Shown: positions 31,860-40,293 of the stretch, one piece after another | How the letters are laid out: each line of letters begins with the position of its first letter | Position numbering within the stretch: the first letter of the stretch is position 1 | DNA from: Enterococcus gilvus ATCC BAA-350 | Lineage (GTDB): Bacteria; Bacillota; Bacilli; Lactobacillales; Enterococcaceae | Direction: 5' to 3' | Assembly (NCBI RefSeq): GCF_000407545.1 | Contig: NZ_ASWH01000002.1 | Location: 310,001-374,000 of the forward strand | Length of the DNA stretch: 64,000 nt | The notes under the pieces: model-generated | The model's input: the letters and a program-made list of their open reading frames with translations, nothing else | Databases searched by the model: none | What the model was told of the DNA's origin: nothing | Position numbers and translations under genes: made by a program

Positions 31860-32276
31860 TTGGAACTGTTCGAAGAGATAGATGTAAGAGAAACAAAATT
31901 CAAAGCAAAACGAATACTAGCTTCATATCGTCGTTTGAGTAGGATCGCAGGACAGGACGAGATTAATTTGCGATCACCAATTATAAGCGATATGCCGAGA
32001 ACACCGAGTTCATATACAAATAAATCAGAAGACGCTACGTGCATCAGAGTGGATGCAGAAAATGAATTGAACGAAATAAACGCAGCGTTAAACCGTATTT
32101 CACGAATAAGCAAAGAAATCATCTCGATGACCTTTTGTGAAAATGAAAAATTAACGGCATTTGCGATCGGATTAGAACTAGGATACTCAGAACGCAGCAT
32201 TAAAGATTTAAAGGCAGAAGCATTATTAGAGTTCGCTGATGTATATAGAGATGGAAAATTAATCGTGACAAAATAA
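31860..32276 (+). CDS. arpU: ArpU-family late transcription regulator
   Basis: 138 aa from TTG 31860 (AGGAGCG upstream). FDxIDVRETKxKxxxxLxxYRxL-type N-terminus (DVRETKFKAKRILASYRRLS) and a sigma-factor region-4-like C-terminus (TAFAIGLELGYSERSIKDLK). ArpU proteins switch on packaging and lysis genes in Enterococcus and related phages. It stands exactly at the early-late boundary. Confidence 0.88.
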   Translation: MELFEEIDVRETKFKAKRILASYRRLSRIAGQDEINLRSPIISDMPRTPSSYTNKSEDATCIRVDAENELNEINAALNRISRISKEIISMTFCENEKLTAFAIGLELGYSERSIKDLKAEALLEFADVYRDGKLIVTK

Positions 32277-32339
32277 ATTGCCCTTTTTCTGCCCTTTTTG
32301 TTCGGAAAAAGGTGTTAGAATTATATTATGAAATAGTAT

Positions 32340-32523
32340 GGATACAGCAGTTTAGCTGTTGAAATAAATCGTGGTCTGCTGCACAGGCCGCAACAAATAA
32401 AGAATATATGAAGGAGGTGAACAGCCTCTTCTCGTAATTATTCTTAACGATCTGACGGCACACAAAAAATATAGAAGGAAGTGAATAGCTCCTCTTCCTT
32501 TAAACTTCACGTGCCGTCTTTAT
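32340..32523 (+). other. Non-coding leader with two related hairpin units
   Basis: Two similar segments, GAAGGAGGTGAACAGCCTCTTC (about 32411-32432) and GAAGGAAGTGAATAGCTCCT (about 32474-32493), each fold on themselves. GACGGCAC (about 32453) pairs with GTGCCGTC (about 32511) around the second, followed by TTTATG. A nine-codon open frame (MKEVNSLFS, from about 32409) overlaps the first. Looks like regulated leader RNA upstream of the tRNA-like cluster. Confidence 0.4.
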
Positions 32524-32658
32524 GTCACTGTGGCGGAAAGGGTAGACGTATAAGTAGCCATCACTAAAAACGTAGGGTGTTGGAGCTTATATGAGGGACG
32601 GATAGGTGACGACTCGGTTCGGTTCCCGAAGTGCAAGGTTCGAATCCTTGTCAGTGAC
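32524..32658 (+). ncRNA. tRNA-like structure (Leu-type D-arm, good T-arm, expanded anticodon arm)
   Basis: Acceptor GTCACTG (32524-32530) pairs with CAGTGAC (32652-32658). TGGCGGAAAGGGTAGACG matches a class II (Leu/Ser) D-arm, and CAAGG-TTCGAAT-CCTTG is a perfect T-arm. The anticodon stem TATAAG/CTTATA holds about 31 bases with a second stem (CCATCAC/GTGTTGG) instead of a seven-base loop. At 135 bases it is too long for a standard tRNA; likely degenerate or a tRNA mimic. Confidence 0.5.
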
Positions 32659-32661
32659 TTA

Positions 32662-32731
32662 GGGAGGACTTAGTGAACTGGCCAACGCTAAGTATCTGAC
32701 CCGAAAGCATATGCTAGGAGGTAGCTCCTCC
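32662..32731 (+). ncRNA. Cloverleaf-like structured segment between tRNA-like element and tRNA-Lys
   Basis: GGAGGA (about 32663) pairs with TCCTCC (about 32726). Inside are ACTTAGTG/CGCTAAGT and the palindrome GCATATGC. About 70 bases, tRNA-sized, but without a T-arm consensus. Confidence 0.35.
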
Positions 32732-32734
32732 GGT

Positions 32735-32807
32735 TGACGTGTAGCTCAGTTGGTAGAGCGCCTGACTTTTAATCAGGAGGTCGCTGGTTCGGATCCGGTC
32801 ACGTCAG
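32735..32807 (+). tRNA. tRNA-Lys (anticodon UUU)
   Basis: Complete 73-base cloverleaf: acceptor TGACGTG/CACGTCA, D-arm GCTC-AGTTGGTA-GAGC, anticodon arm CCTGA-CTTTTAA-TCAGG with UUU, T-arm GCTGG-TTCGGAT-CCGGT, discriminator G, CCA not encoded. It decodes AAA/AAG, abundant in this AT-rich phage. Lies in the late-gene leader. Confidence 0.9.
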
Positions 32808-32809
32808 TA

Positions 32810-32876
32810 GCAACCGAGGGTGGTAGAGTCCGAAAGAAAGGACAGTAGGCGGGTCTCTATGAGACGTGTAGGTTGC
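32810..32876 (+). ncRNA. tRNA-like structured segment after tRNA-Lys
   Basis: GCAACC (32810-32815) pairs with GGTTGC (32871-32876). GGTGGTAGAG resembles a D-loop, TCC-GAAAGAAA-GGA a central arm and GTCTC-TAT-GAGAC a third arm. No anticodon or T-loop consensus. It follows the tRNA by two bases and precedes a terminator, suggesting a common precursor. Confidence 0.4.
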
Positions 32877-32891
32877 TTAATACATAATCAA

Positions 32892-32916
32892 GATCGCTTC
32901 GGCGGTCTTTTTATTT
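32892..32916 (+). terminator. Terminator of the tRNA-like cluster
   Basis: GATCGC-TTCG-GCGGTC (one wobble) followed by TTTTTATTTT on plus. Confidence 0.8.
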
Positions 32917-32923
32917 TGGATAC

Positions 32924-32989
32924 AAAAAAGACCACTGCTCGGCAAAGCAATGGTCTAATGCAGGATAAAAATTGGTTACAACTAAAGTT
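32924..32989 (-). ncRNA. Array-related unit E7: putative small RNA
   Basis: On minus: TATAAA (plus 32996-33001); stem-forming TTGGTTAC region; terminator GACCATTGCT...AGCAGTGGTC with TTTTTT. The predicted start overlaps part of the stem, so limits are approximate. Confidence 0.35.
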
Positions 32990-33014
32990 TACGACTTTAT
33001 AACCTTCATGGCAA

Positions 33015-33072
33015 CAAAATAGACCGCTGTTTCCGCAGCAGCCTAATAAAACAAATTTTAATTACCAATCGT
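33015..33072 (-). ncRNA. Array-related unit E8: putative small RNA
   Basis: On minus: TGGTATATT (box at plus 33079-33084); hairpin GCTGCGGAAACAGC; weak terminator tract (TATTTTG). Confidence 0.3.
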
Positions 33073-33195
33073 AGAAAAAATATACCATAATAACGCTTAC
33101 AATACATTAGAAGAGAGAACGAAAACAATTAGAGTTTAATTTTTCTTAGAAGCCTTTTTTTACAAAACAAACACAGATAGCGAGGTGGTGAGGTC

Positions 33196-33780
33196 GTGGC
33201 GAAAGGTAAATATCAAGAATGGATAACTGAAGATGGTTTATTAGTTCTCGAAGGATGGGCCCGCGATGGTCTTACCGATGAACAACTAGCCCACAACATA
33301 GGTATTGCTGCTGGAACTTTATACGACTGGAAGAATAAGTATCCTGAGATTTCTGAGGCCTTAAAAAAGGGAAAGGAAGTTGTCGATGTTCAGGTAGAAA
33401 ATGCACTTTTGAAAAGGGCGTTAGGGTACCACTACACAGAGGATGAATACCTAGTAGTTGAAATGGACGACGAGGAGTATTGGCAGTCACTCGACCTCCA
33501 TATCAAAGTGTTTAAGATTGAAAATCCCGAAGCAACTGATCTTGAAATTGAGAAGGAAAGATTATCATTTTCTCGATTTAAAAAAATATTGGTTAAACAG
33601 AAGACTAAAGAAGTAGCGCCAGATACTACTGCACAAATTTTCTGGTTAAAGAATCGTAAGCCAATTGAATGGCGTGACAAACAGGTAATTCAACATGACG
33701 GAGAAGTGAAAATAAATAATCCTTACGCTGGTTTAACCACCGATGAATTGAGGCGATTAGCCTATGGCGATGATGGTTGA
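33196..33780 (+). CDS. terS: Terminase small subunit
   Basis: 194 aa from GTG 33196 (GAGGTGGTGAGG upstream). N-terminal helix-turn-helix GLTDEQLAHNIGIAAGTLYD binds the packaging site. Middle coiled region and C-terminal FWLKNRKPIEWRDKQ with NPYAGLTTDELRRLAYGDDG fit small terminases of Gram-positive phages. Overlaps the large subunit by 17 bases. Confidence 0.87.
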   Translation: MAKGKYQEWITEDGLLVLEGWARDGLTDEQLAHNIGIAAGTLYDWKNKYPEISEALKKGKEVVDVQVENALLKRALGYHYTEDEYLVVEMDDEEYWQSLDLHIKVFKIENPEATDLEIEKERLSFSRFKKILVKQKTKEVAPDTTAQIFWLKNRKPIEWRDKQVIQHDGEVKINNPYAGLTTDELRRLAYGDDG

Positions 33781-35212
33781 TCTTCAAAAAGTTAAAAAAG
33801 ATGCTCTGATGGAGTTGGCGAGAAGAAATTACGCGGACTTCTTTTTTTATACTCACAATGGGATGAAGCCTTTGAAACATCAGCTATATATTTCTCCTTA
33901 CCTGGATCGCATTTCGGATGGTGAGCAATTGTTCATTATAGTTGAATTACCGCCACAACATGGAAAGTCAACATATATAACAGAGACATTTCCAACCTAT
34001 TTTTTGTGTAAGAATCCTGATAAGCTTGCGATGGTAGTGTCTTATTCGGAAGAGCTTTACAAGAAGTTTGGACGAAAAAACAGAGAACTTTTCAGACTGA
34101 ATAGTGATATTTTGTTTGAATTGAAATTAAGTTCTGAAACAGCAAGCGTCTCAGAGTGGGGGATTGAAGGTCATCAAGGACAATTGTATTGTACATCTAT
34201 TTTAGGTGGCGCAACAGGTCGCGGAACAGATCTTTTGATTGTAGACGATCCTGTAAAAAACCGTGCTGAAGCAGAAAGTAAAACGATTCGAGACAAGATA
34301 TATGCTGAATGGCAAGATACATTTTATTCTCGTTTATCTGCAAATGGGTCAGTGATCATTATTATGACTCGTTGGCATGAAGATGATTTAGCAGGTCGAT
34401 TACTTAGAGAAGCCCGATTACCTTGGGTCGAGATTAAGATACCAGCGATTGCGGAAGAAAACGATTTGTTAGGCCGTAAAGTAGGCGAAGCACTAGCTCC
34501 TGAAATTGGTAAGGACGAGGAGTGGGCAGAGCAAACCAAGGCTGTTACCGGCTCTCGTGGATGGGCGTCATTGTATCAACAAAGGCCTACACCAGCTGGT
34601 GGCGACATCTTCAAAAGGTCATGGGCGAAATATTATGTTCCATCAATTGAAATGAAGGTAAAACTAGGACTAGGTGACGATGTTAAAGTTATACCAGAAT
34701 ATTTCGATATACAAGTTCAATCGTGGGATTGCACTTTTAAAGATAAGGACACTTCAGATTATGTAGCTGGTCATGTATGGAGTAAAAAAGGCTCGGATTT
34801 CTTTTTGATAGATCGTATACATGACAGAATGGGCATTGTTGATACCATGAAATCAATTACTTTGATGACCGCAAGACATCCATCTGCTAAGGCGAAATTA
34901 ATTGAGGACAAAGCAAATGGAACAGCAGTTATCGAAATGTTAAGAAAGCATATTTCTGGGATGGTTCCAGTAAATCCTAAAGGCGGGAAAGAAGTGCGAG
35001 CCTATGCAGTTGCGCCTTTTTTGGAAGCAGGGAATGTTTATTTACCCCATCCACTCTGGAAATCCTGGAGTGATGAAATTCTTGACGAGATCGAATCGTT
35101 CCCAAATGGTGCACATGATGATGATGTGGATGCAATGTCACAAGCATTAGTGAAATTAGACAGAGGGATATCCAATGGTCCAAAACGTAGAGAAAGAAAA
35201 ACCGCATTTTAG
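33764..35212 (+). CDS. terL: Terminase large subunit
   Basis: 482 aa. ATPase Walker A ELPPQHGKSTYITE (about 68-81), Walker B DLLIVDDPVKNRAEAES, C-terminal RNase-H-like nuclease with WDCTFKDKDTSDYVAGHVW and HDDDVDAMSQAL. Motor for DNA packaging into the prohead. ATG 33764 is ten bases after GAGG. Confidence 0.94.
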   Translation: MAMMVDLQKVKKDALMELARRNYADFFFYTHNGMKPLKHQLYISPYLDRISDGEQLFIIVELPPQHGKSTYITETFPTYFLCKNPDKLAMVVSYSEELYKKFGRKNRELFRLNSDILFELKLSSETASVSEWGIEGHQGQLYCTSILGGATGRGTDLLIVDDPVKNRAEAESKTIRDKIYAEWQDTFYSRLSANGSVIIIMTRWHEDDLAGRLLREARLPWVEIKIPAIAEENDLLGRKVGEALAPEIGKDEEWAEQTKAVTGSRGWASLYQQRPTPAGGDIFKRSWAKYYVPSIEMKVKLGLGDDVKVIPEYFDIQVQSWDCTFKDKDTSDYVAGHVWSKKGSDFFLIDRIHDRMGIVDTMKSITLMTARHPSAKAKLIEDKANGTAVIEMLRKHISGMVPVNPKGGKEVRAYAVAPFLEAGNVYLPHPLWKSWSDEILDEIESFPNGAHDDDVDAMSQALVKLDRGISNGPKRRERKTAF

Positions 35213-35223
35213 GAGGCGATGAA

Positions 35224-36993
35224 TTGACTTCGAGAATAATCAGTGGTGGGAAAAGTGGACTTATTCCCAAAGTATTGAAAAAAAACAAAGTTTCAATAGA
35301 AAAGAATAGAAAGCTTACATTTAAATCAACTGGAAGTGTTGAACAGAACAGAGATTTGACGCTACTAACTCCACCCTACGATCTAGCAACGCTAAGATCA
35401 ATAACTGAGATATCTGATATTTTAAATCAATGCATTGAAGCATATGTTACCAATGTCGTGGGTTTTGGCATGGGAATAAGGTATAAGGTGGATGACTTAG
35501 AAGAATCTGAAGCGATGAAGTCTGAGTGGAATCAACTGGAAGCATTATTGACTGAGCTTTCTTTTGAAAGACCAGCAAAGGAAATTGTAGAGGAAGTAAT
35601 AAGTCATGTTGAAGAATGCGGTAACGGATTTTTAGAAGTTATTCGTAATGCTAAAGGTGAAGTTGTAGGGATTGACTCTATTAAACCTGAATATATGTCA
35701 GTTACAAAGTTAAATAAGGTAGTTAACGATAACGGGCAGGATATTAAAGTACGTTATTTTTGTTTCCGTGATCCGTTGATGGACTCAGCAAAAGAGAGTG
35801 GAACTTGGTACAAAACTTTTGGTGACCCTACACCGCTAAATGAAAATGGGTCAGTTAGAAAAGCAGGAAATGGAACTGCGACCGAAGTTATTCATTTAAA
35901 GATAGGCGATTTTCAGGAACCATACGGTACTCCAAGATGGATCGGTCCTTTAATAAAGATACTTGGCAATAGAAAAGCTGAAGAGTTGAATTATCGCTAC
36001 TTCACTCAAGGCAGACATATTCCATTAGCAATTCTTCTTGAAAACGCACAATTGACGGAAGCGTCAGAAGCTTCGTTACAAAGCTATGCAAATGGTATAG
36101 GTTCTGAAGGTGAAAGTCAGCATAAATTCTTGATTATTGAGGCTGAAAAGTTAGGCCCGACTGATGAAATGGTTTTTGATGAGAATAAAGATAAACCTGC
36201 GATCAAATTGGAAAAACTTTCAGATGTATTACAGAAAGATGCATTATTCCTTGAGTACGATAAAAATGTCATTGCTGCTGTGCTCTCGGCGTTTAGGCTA
36301 CCGCCCATCTATGTTGGGTTATCGACTGACTACAATCGTGCGACCGTCGAAACGGCAAAAGAATTGACAGAAGAACAAGTTTTTCAATCGTTACGTGAAA
36401 CGTATGAGTGGCGAATCAACTCGTTATTTCGAGAATATGATTTCAAATTGGTTGAAGTATATTTCAAAACATCAAACATTGTGAACATGGAAGATATCAA
36501 AGCGATTCTTGATCCAGCTATTAATGCAAATGCAGTCGCTCCAAACGATTTAAGAGACATTGTTGGAAAGGTACTTAACAAGCCGTTGGAAAGTTTTGAT
36601 GGGGATCAGTACAATTTACCTTCCAATAATCAATCAAATCAAAGTATATTGCCAAACAGCCAAGCATCATCAACAGCTATAGATGTGGGGCAACTTGAAC
36701 CAGGCGAAACCAATGCCCTCGGGCAAACCGTTCAACAAGTATCACTAAATGGTGCTCAAATTACATCGTTGGTAAATATCGTTCAGGCAGTAGCTAGTGG
36801 AAAACTGCCACGAGATAGTGCATTGCAAATGATAACAGCTGCATTTCCTTTTGATGAAGAAAAAGCGAAACAAATTCTTGGAGATTCTGACTTCAAAATC
36901 AATGATGAAGGTATTCAAAAAGCTTATGGGGATTCACCAACAAGTGATTTGGCTGCTGCTGTACGTCTTTTGATCAAAGAGGTGAGGTCATAA
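35224..36993 (+). CDS. Portal protein (PBSX/HK97-like family)
   Basis: 589 aa from TTG 35224 with AGGAGGCG upstream. FRDPLMDSAKESGTW, YGTPRWIGPLIKILGNRKAE and PPIYVGLSTDYNRATVETAK are typical of the XkdE-type portal. A Gln/Asn-rich stretch near residue 470 begins a C-terminal extension longer than usual. Forms the dodecameric entry ring. Confidence 0.9.
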   Translation: MTSRIISGGKSGLIPKVLKKNKVSIEKNRKLTFKSTGSVEQNRDLTLLTPPYDLATLRSITEISDILNQCIEAYVTNVVGFGMGIRYKVDDLEESEAMKSEWNQLEALLTELSFERPAKEIVEEVISHVEECGNGFLEVIRNAKGEVVGIDSIKPEYMSVTKLNKVVNDNGQDIKVRYFCFRDPLMDSAKESGTWYKTFGDPTPLNENGSVRKAGNGTATEVIHLKIGDFQEPYGTPRWIGPLIKILGNRKAEELNYRYFTQGRHIPLAILLENAQLTEASEASLQSYANGIGSEGESQHKFLIIEAEKLGPTDEMVFDENKDKPAIKLEKLSDVLQKDALFLEYDKNVIAAVLSAFRLPPIYVGLSTDYNRATVETAKELTEEQVFQSLRETYEWRINSLFREYDFKLVEVYFKTSNIVNMEDIKAILDPAINANAVAPNDLRDIVGKVLNKPLESFDGDQYNLPSNNQSNQSILPNSQASSTAIDVGQLEPGETNALGQTVQQVSLNGAQITSLVNIVQAVASGKLPRDSALQMITAAFPFDEEKAKQILGDSDFKINDEGIQKAYGDSPTSDLAAAVRLLIKEVRS

Positions 36994-36994
36994 G

Positions 36995-37861
36995 ATGAAT
37001 GAAACTCAATTGATTGAATTTGCATTTCTGATCAAGGAAGAGGAAGACAAAGAACTTAAAAATCTACTGGAAAAGGCTGAGTATCAGTTTATTGATTTAC
37101 TAATGAAGTACATTCTGCTGATAGAATCAAGAATCGAAAATGCTTTTCAGACAGATTATGAAGAGTTGCAAGTGATTATCGATAAGATTACCAGTAAATA
37201 TAAGAACAAGCCGCCTAGTGAAAATAGAATAAAGCGAGCAATGAAAAAGCGCTCTTTTGATTCGACGATGAAAGATGACATCGTTCTAGAATTAGAAGCA
37301 GCGTTTTTTGCGTTACTAGAGGCGTTTAAAAACGAGTATGACAGTGATTTACCCTTCGATGAAAATTCAGAGGCATACAAAGAGCTAAAAAAATGGCTAA
37401 AGAATTTACCGGAAATGTTGCGAGAAACAACAGATAGCGCTGTCAATCGTGAACTGGACAAATACTACGGAAAAGACGACGAGGAGAAAAAGAAAGGCAT
37501 TTCCTTAGCGGAGCTAGCAGTTTTTGGATATGTTCGCGCTCGATCAATCGCTATTCTTGAGATTCTGCGGATGTATGGAGGTTCTCAATATGAAGCTATG
37601 ATGTTAAACCGCCATGTGATAGGGAGTACCTGGCGCCATGCTGCCGGTGTTAAGGAACCGCGAGAAGCTCATGTTGCGGTCGATGGCTTAACAGCTGCCA
37701 AAGGAGAGTATTTCTATATCAACGGGACATTCATTCGATATCCTCGTGATCCTTTAGCTCCGATTGAGGAAACTATCTACTGTCACTGCTGGCTTGATCC
37801 GATATTTGATCGTTCAAGAAATGAAATTGAATATGAGATTGAAAAACCGCCAGTGGATTGA
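36995..37861 (+). CDS. Minor head protein (Mu gpF / SPP1 gp7-like)
   Basis: 288 aa. The C-terminal domain (TWRHAAGVKEPREAHVAVDG ... YCHCWLDPIFD) has the conserved Cys/His pair of the family; the N-terminal half is helical. ATG one base after the portal stop and overlapping its ribosome site. Needed for portal assembly or DNA ejection in relatives. Confidence 0.82.
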   Translation: MNETQLIEFAFLIKEEEDKELKNLLEKAEYQFIDLLMKYILLIESRIENAFQTDYEELQVIIDKITSKYKNKPPSENRIKRAMKKRSFDSTMKDDIVLELEAAFFALLEAFKNEYDSDLPFDENSEAYKELKKWLKNLPEMLRETTDSAVNRELDKYYGKDDEEKKKGISLAELAVFGYVRARSIAILEILRMYGGSQYEAMMLNRHVIGSTWRHAAGVKEPREAHVAVDGLTAAKGEYFYINGTFIRYPRDPLAPIEETIYCHCWLDPIFDRSRNEIEYEIEKPPVD

Positions 37862-37872
37862 GGAGGAAAATT

Positions 37873-37980
37873 ATGGTTAAGACAATTTTAGGCGTTTTAA
37901 TATTAACCACATTAGGAGCATTTTCTATCTATATCACAGCAATTATCCTCAAGGAAATGGTCAAACAATTAAAAAAATAG
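37873..37980 (+). CDS. 35-aa single-pass membrane peptide in the head operon
   Basis: AGGAGG ten bases upstream of ATG 37873. MVKTILGVLILTTLGAFSIY is one transmembrane helix, with tail KEMVKQLKK. Unusual position between minor head protein and protease genes. Function unknown. Confidence 0.65.
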   Translation: MVKTILGVLILTTLGAFSIYITAIILKEMVKQLKK

Positions 37981-37994
37981 GGAGTTGTTCAGTT

Positions 37995-38168
37995 ATGGAG
38001 AACCAAGAAAGCCGCAGTAACTTTCAACCGATGACACTGACTAGCCTACTATTGCTATTCCATAAAACACATTTGGACCTTCTTGATTACGAACGGAAAC
38101 CTCCTGATGATTCAAATGCAAAAGACGATCGACAGTCTTTGCCAGAAAGGACAGGTGATCCGGCTTGA
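37995..38168 (+). CDS. 57-aa phage protein, unknown
   Basis: GGAG about ten bases before ATG 37995. MENQESRSNFQPMTLTSLLL then an acidic-basic tail ending RTGDPA. No family recognised; fills the gap before the protease gene. Confidence 0.6.
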   Translation: MENQESRSNFQPMTLTSLLLLFHKTHLDLLDYERKPPDDSNAKDDRQSLPERTGDPA

Positions 38169-38211
38169 AGCCATATCTAATGAATCAAGAATATCGAAAG
38201 GTGGTGATAAA

Positions 38212-39300
38212 ATGCGAAAACTAGAAAACGTTAAAGTTACACATGTGTCTTATGTTGATAAAGCGGCGAATAAGAAATTATTCTTCCTGACTAAAACAGA
38301 AGGTGAACCTACATTTGAAACATCCGTCAAACTCGTGACTAAGGCTGATGACCCGCAAAAGCTCGTTTATGGTGTTGTTTATGAACCTGAAACCGAAGAT
38401 GCTCATGGTGATTATATGGACGCTGAGACAATCGAAAAAGCGGCGCATAGTTTTATGGAATATTACCAGCAAATCGACAAACAGCATGACTTTACAACCA
38501 GTGCTGGTAAGGTAGTTGAAAGCTATGTTGCACCAGTTGATATGACAATTGAAGATACAACGATCACCAAGGGAACATGGGTCCTTGTGACTAAAGCAAC
38601 TGACGAAATGTGGGAAGATATCCAAAAGGGTGAATTCACCGGATATTCATTGGCCGGAACAGCTGAAGTTGAAGAAGTCAAAAAGCAAACGACAAATAAT
38701 TTCAATCGTAGAAAAACCTTCCGCGATGTGAATGGAGCTATTGAAGCGTTTCAATCCGCTGCGTGGTCTATTTTAGACAACTATTCGTCCGATGATGCAG
38801 AGAAAGTCACAGAAATTCAATCAGAAGTTAGTGAACTGTCTTCATTGATAGGTACTATCCAAACAACTAAATCAGTAACAAAACAGGGCGTGGTCAAAGG
38901 GATCAAGTCCTTTTTTAATCCGAAAAAATCAAAGGAGGAAAAAGATATGACAGAAGAAGAATTACAAAAAGCTTTGAGTGAAGCGCTGACACCGATTTCC
39001 GAACGCTTAGAGAAATTAGAAAATCCGAAGTCTGACAATGGTGACGAGTTAACAGATGAGGAAAAAAAGAAAAAAGAAGAAGAGGAAGCCGCTGCTGCAA
39101 AGAAAAAGGTAAAAAAAGAATCCTTCACTGCTGAAGATCTCACCAAAGCAGTTCAAGAAGCGGTAGCTCCTTTGAATAAAAAAGTTGAAGCGCTTGAAAA
39201 AACTCGTTTCAGCAACAATCAAGAACAAAATTACACAACAGAAGTAGAAAAATCGGCAGTCCCGGATTATGTAAATGCCGTTTTTCCAATTTCTGAATAA
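38212..39300 (+). CDS. XkdF-like head maturation protease fused to scaffold
   Basis: 362 aa from ATG 38212 after AAAGGTGGTGA. The N-terminal domain (1-165) resembles XkdF (VKVTHVSYVDKAANKKLFFL, VYGVVYEPETEDAHGDYMDA, GEFTGYSLAG), predicted protease. After residue about 245 it becomes a charged, Glu/Lys-rich coiled coil like a scaffold. A strong internal AGGAGG and in-frame ATG (38947) can make the scaffold alone. Confidence 0.82.
   Translation: MRKLENVKVTHVSYVDKAANKKLFFLTKTEGEPTFETSVKLVTKADDPQKLVYGVVYEPETEDAHGDYMDAETIEKAAHSFMEYYQQIDKQHDFTTSAGKVVESYVAPVDMTIEDTTITKGTWVLVTKATDEMWEDIQKGEFTGYSLAGTAEVEEVKKQTTNNFNRRKTFRDVNGAIEAFQSAAWSILDNYSSDDAEKVTEIQSEVSELSSLIGTIQTTKSVTKQGVVKGIKSFFNPKKSKEEKDMTEEELQKALSEALTPISERLEKLENPKSDNGDELTDEEKKKKEEEEAAAAKKKVKKESFTAEDLTKAVQEAVAPLNKKVEALEKTRFSNNQEQNYTTEVEKSAVPDYVNAVFPISE
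38947..39300 (+). CDS. Nested in-frame scaffold protein (internal start)
   Basis: 117 aa. AAAGGAGG (38931-38938) lies seven to eight bases before ATG 38947, in the same frame as the protease. Product MTEEELQKALSEALTPISER then an acidic Lys/Glu helix. The lambda C/Nu3 arrangement is the precedent: protease and scaffold share a C-terminus. Confidence 0.65.
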   Translation: MTEEELQKALSEALTPISERLEKLENPKSDNGDELTDEEKKKKEEEEAAAAKKKVKKESFTAEDLTKAVQEAVAPLNKKVEALEKTRFSNNQEQNYTTEVEKSAVPDYVNAVFPISE

Positions 39301-39315
39301 GGGAGGAAAAAATAA

Positions 39316-40272
39316 ATGGTAAATGTATTATCTAACGAAACAATTTTAAAGCAAATGTCTGCTATTCAAAAAGCAGGGAATAATGTAACATTGCGCGATG
39401 ACAATGCTCGTGCATTCGTTTTAGACGCAATCTCGTCTAGTGCTACTTTGCAAAAATTATATGTCCACTTTGCAAATTCGGGCACTGGATCAATCGATAA
39501 ATTAGGTGTTAAACGTAGAACACTGAAAAAACACAAAGGTACCTTAACTGAACCAACGGGAACGGATATTGCTGAAGAAAATGAAGTGAAGTTTAATCTG
39601 TCACCTTTGTATTTAGACACTTGGATTGAAAATAGCAACACATTTTATACTGCTCGCACACGTGGACAAGATGTTCGCCAAGCTTTATTGTCATTAATGC
39701 AAGCACAATTTGCTGCTGATACACAGGATTTAGCGTACAACGGTGATGAAACTGAAACAGATGCATTCTTAAAATTACAGGATGGGTTTATCGTTCAAGC
39801 AAAAGCAAATGCGGCAGTAAAACACAACTTTACTAAACTCCCTAAGATCACTACATTGACGAAGGTGATTGGTGAATTTCAAGACAAATATATCAATAGT
39901 ACATTTGTTTGGCACATGTCACGTTCGACAAATGCTCATTATGTGGCTGAAATTCAAAATCGTCAAACTAATTTAGGTGATGCAACTATCACTGATGGGA
40001 AAGTAACTATGATCTCCGGTTATCCGGTTGAAGTGGTAGATAATATGAAAAATGGAGTGATTCTATTTACACCTTTTGAAAACTTAGCTACTGTTTGGGG
40101 GTTAAACGTTACATTAACAACCGCTGCTGCAGATTCGGTTTCTGTCGCAAAACAAGCAACATACCACTTTATGCTTGAAGATATTGATTTTGTCATCCGT
40201 GAAAATAATATGATCGGATATATTGATGGATCTGGTTCAGAGGATGAAGATACATTTATTCCTGCAGGTTAA
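39316..40272 (+). CDS. Major capsid protein (P2-type, GpN family)
   Basis: 318 aa. No N-terminal scaffold-like stretch, consistent with a separate scaffold. ATLQKLYVHFANSGTGSIDK and DTWIENSNTFYTARTRGQDV fit the P2-like capsid family of Firmicute phages. GGGAGG site upstream; 15 bases after the protease/scaffold gene. Confidence 0.88.
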   Translation: MVNVLSNETILKQMSAIQKAGNNVTLRDDNARAFVLDAISSSATLQKLYVHFANSGTGSIDKLGVKRRTLKKHKGTLTEPTGTDIAEENEVKFNLSPLYLDTWIENSNTFYTARTRGQDVRQALLSLMQAQFAADTQDLAYNGDETETDAFLKLQDGFIVQAKANAAVKHNFTKLPKITTLTKVIGEFQDKYINSTFVWHMSRSTNAHYVAEIQNRQTNLGDATITDGKVTMISGYPVEVVDNMKNGVILFTPFENLATVWGLNVTLTTAAADSVSVAKQATYHFMLEDIDFVIRENNMIGYIDGSGSEDEDTFIPAG

Positions 40273-40293
40273 TCTAAGAAAGGCTGATGTAAA

